DNA of 10,324 nucleotides, taken from NCBI GenBank assembly GCA_021789795.1, contig JAJYJA010000076.1:1-10324 (forward strand), read 5' to 3'. This DNA comes from Deltaproteobacteria bacterium. Its GTDB lineage: Bacteria > Desulfobacterota > Desulfobulbia > Desulfobulbales > VMSU01. The translations under genes were made by a program, and so were the position numbers. Every line of letters starts with the position of its first letter. The stretch's first letter is position 1. The notes below the pieces were generated by a model, which made no database searches, had not been told where the DNA came from, and was given only the letters and a program-made list of their open reading frames with translations. Positions 6,966 to 10,324 of this stretch are shown piece by piece.

Positions 6966-6979
6966 CTGGCAATTGCCAG
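6966..6979. promoter_or_regulatory. Perfect 14-bp palindrome CTGGCAATTGCCAG
   Basis: CTGGCAA is followed directly by its exact reverse complement TTGCCAG. It lies in the 121-bp gap between the pilS stop and the PAS kinase start, centred about 54 bp upstream of the predicted start near 6919, a usual place for an activator site. No U-tract follows on either strand, so it is not a terminator. Next to it GGG-TTTT-CCC (6955-6964) is a second small inverted repeat. Operator function is inferred only. Confidence 0.5.
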
Positions 6980-7000
6980 TCTGACCCGCCAGTCCACCGG

Positions 7001-8662
7001 TCACTGCGGCAGAGGCAGCACCAGGGTGAAGGTGGCGCCCTGGCCGGGCTGGCTGGACACCGTGATGGCGCCCTGGTGGCCCTCGACGATCTGCTGGACA
7101 ATGGCCAGGCCCAGGCCGGTGCCGTTCTCGCGGGTGGTGAAGAAGGGGGCGAAGATATCCTGCTGCATGGCGTCCGGGATGCCGCAACCGTCATCGCGCA
7201 CCTCGATCACCGTCCTCCCCCCCTCCTCGCCGCCCTCCTCCCGGGCCGAGACCTCGATCCGGCCGCCGTTCTCCAGGGCCAGGCAGGCGTTGTGCAGCAG
7301 ATTAAGCAGCACCTGCTTGATCTGGTAGTGATCGGCCCAGCACTCCAGATGGACGGGGATATTGGTTGCCAACCGGCAGTTGTCCTTGAATTTCACTCCC
7401 CGTTTGATGATCGTCCAGCACTCGTCGATTAAGGCCGAAAGCGGCACCCAGGTCTGCTCGGGCACTGCGGGCTTGGAGAACTGCAAGAAATCGGTGATGT
7501 TGGCCTCCAGCCGGGCGCATTCGCGGATGATGATGTTGAGCAGGCTGCGGTTGGCGGCCGAGACCGGCTGGTCCTGGTCAAGCACCTGAGCGGCGCCGGA
7601 GATGGCGGCGAGCGGATTCCTGAACTCGTGGGCGATGCCGGCGGCGATCTTGCCGATGGCGGCCATCTTCTCGCTCTGCCGCATCTGCTCCTCCATCCGC
7701 CGGATGCGGCTTAGGTCCTGCAAGGTGTACACCCGGCAGTCCTCGCCCCGCTCCCGCAAATTCAAACGGCCCCAGGAGTAGCCCACCGGGATGGTGGCCC
7801 CGTCCTTCCTGGTCATCTCGATCACCGGCCGGGCCTCGGCGGAGACGGGCTGATGCAGGCCGGGAAATAAGCGCCACAACTCACGGTTCAACACCTCGGC
7901 GGCTAAATAGCCGCTGATCTCCTCGGCGGCCCGGTTGAAGGAGGTGATGCGGCCACCCGCGTCCACGGTGATGATCCCGGAGGTTAGGTCGTCGAAGATC
8001 TGCTTGTAGAGCTGACTTACGAAGTCCAGATGGCGGGAGGCCTGGTTCAAGGCGGTCTCGGTCAGGTACAGACGCTCGGCCAGAAAGGCGCTGAGCAGGG
8101 CCACCAGCAGGAAGGACAGCCCGTAGATCAGAAAACTTTGCAGCAGGACGACGGGGGCGGCGCTGGCGTGGATCCGGAAATTATCGGGCAAGAGCGCGGC
8201 CAGGTTGGGCCTCTCGGCGGCCAGCACCAGCCCGTAACCGATGATCCCCGCCCCGGCGACCCGCAACCCGCCCCGGCGCAGCAACAGCAAGCCGGCGCTG
8301 ATGATCGGAAAAAAATAAAGAAAGGTGAAGATCGACTCGCTGCCCCCGGAGGCAAAGACCATGACCGTGCTTAAGACGCAATCGCTAAGCACCTGGCCGT
8401 AAACGAAGAGGGTGAGCCGGGTGAGCCGGGCGCAGAGCAGGGCCGAGGCGATGCTGAACAGGTAGATGAACAGGAAAAAAAAGGCCACCGCCGAGACGGA
8501 CGGCAGATTCAAGGAGGGGTGGTTGAAGCGCAGTATCGAGCTGATCCCGAGAAAGATGGTCAGCAGACAGACCCGAAGCAAAAGCAGCCACTTGATCTGG
8601 CGGCGCAGACGCTCCTCTGGGTTGGCGGGGACGGCAGGAGAGGGGGAAAGCCCGGCGGCCAC
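7001..8662 (-). CDS. pilS: PilS-like membrane sensor histidine kinase
   Basis: Seen: 553 residues. About six hydrophobic segments (near 24-45, 55-78, 85-104, 111-128, 134-149, 170-194) anchor the protein in the inner membrane. A short coiled linker leads to a PAS domain (about 222-315, GIITVDAGGRITSFNRAAEE), then HisKA with H345 in AHEFRNPL, N-box N454/N458 (NLLHNA), G1 DDGCGIP (490-496), FFTT (507-510) and G2 GTGLGLAI (514-521). This is the NtrB/PilS layout. Start: GTG at 8662 directly after the pilR TAG with no spacer; no ATG precedes the first membrane helix, so this start is taken. Known: PilS phosphorylates PilR to control type IV pilin transcription, and in Pseudomonas senses pilin in the membrane. 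Inferred: cognate kinase of the adjacent PilR-like regulator. The pilus link rests on family resemblance; no pil structural gene is in the window. Confidence 0.85.
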   Translation of the reverse strand: MAAGLSPSPAVPANPEERLRRQIKWLLLLRVCLLTIFLGISSILRFNHPSLNLPSVSAVAFFFLFIYLFSIASALLCARLTRLTLFVYGQVLSDCVLSTVMVFASGGSESIFTFLYFFPIISAGLLLLRRGGLRVAGAGIIGYGLVLAAERPNLAALLPDNFRIHASAAPVVLLQSFLIYGLSFLLVALLSAFLAERLYLTETALNQASRHLDFVSQLYKQIFDDLTSGIITVDAGGRITSFNRAAEEISGYLAAEVLNRELWRLFPGLHQPVSAEARPVIEMTRKDGATIPVGYSWGRLNLRERGEDCRVYTLQDLSRIRRMEEQMRQSEKMAAIGKIAAGIAHEFRNPLAAISGAAQVLDQDQPVSAANRSLLNIIIRECARLEANITDFLQFSKPAVPEQTWVPLSALIDECWTIIKRGVKFKDNCRLATNIPVHLECWADHYQIKQVLLNLLHNACLALENGGRIEVSAREEGGEEGGRTVIEVRDDGCGIPDAMQQDIFAPFFTTRENGTGLGLAIVQQIVEGHQGAITVSSQPGQGATFTLVLPLPQ

Positions 8663-10030
8663 CTAGTCGATCCCGTACTTCTTGGTCTTGTAACGGAGGG
8701 AGCGGAAACTCACCTTGAGCAGCTCCGCCGCCCGCATCTTCGAGCCCCCGGCCCGTTCCAGGGCCTGGGCGATCAGGGTCTTCTCCAGACTGGCCACCGC
8801 CTCGTCCAGGCCCAGTTCGAAGTAGTCGTCACCGCTCATCTCCCCCTCCCGGGACTGGACGGCCCGCCGCCGGTGGGCGGAGAGGGTCAGGCTCTCGGGC
8901 AGGATGAGGTTGGAGTTCTCCAACGCCACCCCCCGCTCGATGATGTTCTCAAGCTCCCTGACGTTGCCGGGGAAGTCGTAATCCATCAGCACCTCCAGGG
9001 CGTAGGAGGACAGGGCGGTGATCTCCTTGCCGAACAGGGCCGAGTACTTGGCCAGGAAGTGGTTGACCAAAAGCGGCACGTCGGCCTTGCGCTCCCGGAG
9101 CGGCGGCACCCGGATGGGCACCACCGCCAGACGGTAGAAGAGATCTTCGCGGAAACGCTTATCCACCACCTCGGCCTCCAGGTCGCGGTTGGTGGCGGAG
9201 ATGATCCGCACGTCGGCCTTGATGGTCTCGCTGCTGCCCACCGGCTTGAACTCCCGCTCCTGAAGCACCCGCAGCAGCTTGGTCTGGATCAGGGGGGTAA
9301 GCTCGCCCACCTCATCCAGAAAGACGCTGCCGTGATTGGCCTCGGTGAACAGGCCGGGCTTGTTGGCCAGGGCCCCGGTAAAGGCGCCCTTGACGTGGCC
9401 GAAGACCTCGCTCTCGAACAGGCTCTCGGGGATGGCGTTGCAGACGATGGGCACGAACTTGTGGCCCGCAGCCTTGCTCAGCTCGTGGATGGCCTGGGCC
9501 ACCAACTCCTTGCCGGTGCCGGATTCGCCCTGGATCAGGACGTTGGCGTGGGTGGGGGCGATCCGGCGGATCAGGTCGAAGATGCGCCGCATCTCCTGGC
9601 TCTGGCCGATGATGCCCTGAAAACTCGCCCCCTCCGGCTCCTCCGACTCCTTGATCGGCCCGCCGCTGGCCAGGGCGTTCTTGATGATCTCCTTGATCTC
9701 CGGGACGTTGAAGGGCTTGGTGATGTAGTCGTAGGCCCCGCCCTTCATGGCCCGCACCGCGTCTTCAGGCGAGGCGTAGGCGGTGATCAGGATGACCGGG
9801 ACGGAGAGCCCCCCGGCCCGCAGCTCCTCCAGCAGCCCCAAGCCGCTGCCGCCCGGCATCTTGATGTCGGAGATGACCAGGTCGATGGCGCCTTGACGGA
9901 CAAGGGCCAGGGCCTCGGCGGGGTTGGCGGCGGTCTGGGCGGCGTAGCCCTCCTTCTCCAGCAGGATCTTCAAAAACTCCCGCATGCTCAACTCGTCGTC
10001 AACCACCAAGATGCTGGGGACATGGCCCAT
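8663..10030 (-). CDS. pilR: PilR-like sigma-54-dependent response regulator
   Basis: Seen: 455 residues with the full NtrC-family layout. The receiver (5-120) has acidic D11/D12, phosphoacceptor D55 (ISDIKMPGGSG) and K105 (TKPF). The AAA+ domain has Walker A GESGTGKE (168-175), the sigma-54 contact loop GAFTGA (215-220), Walker B FLDE (237-240) and FPGNVRELEN (353-362). A Fis-type helix-turn-helix ends the protein (about 428-455) with SFRSLRYKTKKYGID, the ending usual for PilR. Start ATG 10030; the Shine-Dalgarno (GGGG stretch) is weak. Known: when phosphorylated it hydrolyses ATP to open sigma-54 promoters, such as that of pilA. Inferred: partner of the downstream PilS. Here pilR precedes pilS, the reverse of the common pilS-pilR order. 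I saw no sigma-54 promoter in intergenic parts of the window, so its targets lie elsewhere. Confidence 0.9.
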   Translation of the reverse strand: MGHVPSILVVDDELSMREFLKILLEKEGYAAQTAANPAEALALVRQGAIDLVISDIKMPGGSGLGLLEELRAGGLSVPVILITAYASPEDAVRAMKGGAYDYITKPFNVPEIKEIIKNALASGGPIKESEEPEGASFQGIIGQSQEMRRIFDLIRRIAPTHANVLIQGESGTGKELVAQAIHELSKAAGHKFVPIVCNAIPESLFESEVFGHVKGAFTGALANKPGLFTEANHGSVFLDEVGELTPLIQTKLLRVLQEREFKPVGSSETIKADVRIISATNRDLEAEVVDKRFREDLFYRLAVVPIRVPPLRERKADVPLLVNHFLAKYSALFGKEITALSSYALEVLMDYDFPGNVRELENIIERGVALENSNLILPESLTLSAHRRRAVQSREGEMSGDDYFELGLDEAVASLEKTLIAQALERAGGSKMRAAELLKVSFRSLRYKTKKYGID

Positions 10031-10100
10031 GACTTATAACCCCGTAAATTTATCGGCTCGTTAGACAGGCCGGCGGCGGAGACCGGCGCCGTCAAGGCAA

Positions 10101-10128
10101 ATAGTAGCAGATTACGGGGGGGAGTCAA
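10101..10128 (-). promoter_or_regulatory. Candidate sigma-70 promoter of pilR-pilS
   Basis: On the minus strand TTGACT (10123-10128) as -35 is followed after 16 bp by TACTAT (10101-10106) as -10. The predicted start is near 10094, giving a leader of about 64 nt with a small GC hairpin (10069-10073/10083-10087). Called by eye. Confidence 0.45.
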
Positions 10129-10169
10129 GCGGAAGACAAAGGGTGGCGGGCTGAAAAGACCGGCCAGGA

Positions 10170-10197
10170 CCTCGCGCCGCGAGGCTGACCAGGTCAG
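10170..10197. promoter_or_regulatory. Two adjoining palindromes upstream of pilR
   Basis: CCTCGCG (10170-10176) and CGCGAGG (10178-10184) form an inverted repeat around one base, followed at once by the 13-bp perfect palindrome CTGACCAGGTCAG (10185-10197). They lie some 40-75 bp upstream of the candidate pilR -35. No U-tract follows, so a terminator is not indicated. The rest of 10031-10205 holds only the candidate promoter and leader; I see no gene there. Confidence 0.45.
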
Positions 10198-10205
10198 GCA
10201 AGGTT

Positions 10206-10324
10206 GATGGCGTCGCAAAAAGACCGATCTACTGCGGCGCGTGGCGGTTTGGCTCGTTCGGCATACCATCTGTATGGCCTCACTCGCCAAACACACCCCG
10301 CGCCTTGTATATCGGCCCTTTTGC
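10206..10324. repeat. Long imperfect palindrome, likely copy of a dispersed intergenic repeat (cut by window end)
   Basis: The left arm GATGGCGTCGCAAAAAGACC (10206-10225) leads into a region whose reverse complement returns on the right. GCAAAA (10215-10220) pairs with TTTTGC (10319-10324), CCGAT (10224-10228) with ATCGG (10311-10315), TTTGGC (10248-10253) with GCCAAA (10286-10291), and the centre is CATAC-catct-GTATG (10262-10276). The symmetry axis near 10269.5 fits one unit, with the right end (expected GACGCCATC) just outside the window. From memory, intergenic palindromes with a GTCGCAAAAAG edge are frequent in Deltaproteobacteria. No ORF is credible across it. It may be a MITE-like or REP-like element. 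Confidence 0.7.

Noticed and set aside
8519..10039. Long plus-strand ORF of 506 codons opposite pilR
   Set aside because: It is a GC-bias shadow rich in Gly, Leu, His and Asp with no family motif, fully antisense to a clear PilR.
9988..10296. Minus-strand ORF of 102 codons running from the repeat into pilR
   Set aside because: No recognisable domain; it covers the palindromic repeat and overlaps the pilR start in another frame.
1..10324. CRISPR array, tRNA or rRNA genes, insertion sequence
   Set aside because: No spaced direct repeats, no tRNA-like cloverleaf or rRNA segment and no transposase motif were seen on either strand.

Overview
The window is high-G+C bacterial DNA and looks like a strictly anaerobic member of the former Deltaproteobacteria (Desulfobacterota/Desulfuromonadota). 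This lineage call is inferred from the gene content: a large HdrA-like protein, an MvhD-like subunit, a PilS/PilR pair, a bacteriohemerythrin and a Tpx peroxiredoxin. No rRNA or other taxonomic marker is present, so the call stops there.

Left part (1-3719, + strand): a two-gene unit encodes a soluble flavin/iron-sulfur electron-transfer module. The first gene is a 5'-truncated tandem (double) HdrA-like protein and the second is an MvhD-like [2Fe-2S] protein; they overlap by ATGA. Both reading frames are interrupted by one in-frame TGA, and in both cases it stands where the family has a conserved cysteine. Each TGA is followed at the right distance by a hairpin with a GGU-containing loop like the bacterial SECIS. 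I read both as selenoproteins. A naive gene caller would split or truncate both genes. A strong intrinsic terminator closes the unit.

Middle (3793-4647, + strand): an orphan compact diheme cytochrome b, with b6-type histidine spacing and a degenerate PEWY region, ends 7 bp from a convergent gene on the other strand.

Right part (4655-10030, - strand), in transcription order: a PilR-like sigma-54 activator, a PilS-like membrane histidine kinase whose GTG abuts the PilR stop, then a soluble PAS histidine kinase with a Cys/His-rich PAS domain, a bacteriohemerythrin, and Tpx overlapping the hemerythrin end. The last three look like one operon for oxygen/peroxide sensing and defence, with its own candidate promoter between palindromes at 6896-6979. 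PilRS has its own candidate promoter at 10101-10128.

The right edge (10206-10324) is most of a long imperfect palindrome that resembles a dispersed intergenic repeat. It is cut by the window end.

The most notable content is the linked pair of predicted selenoproteins HdrA and MvhD, each with a coding-region SECIS, and the orphan Cys/His PAS kinase beside hemerythrin and peroxiredoxin.
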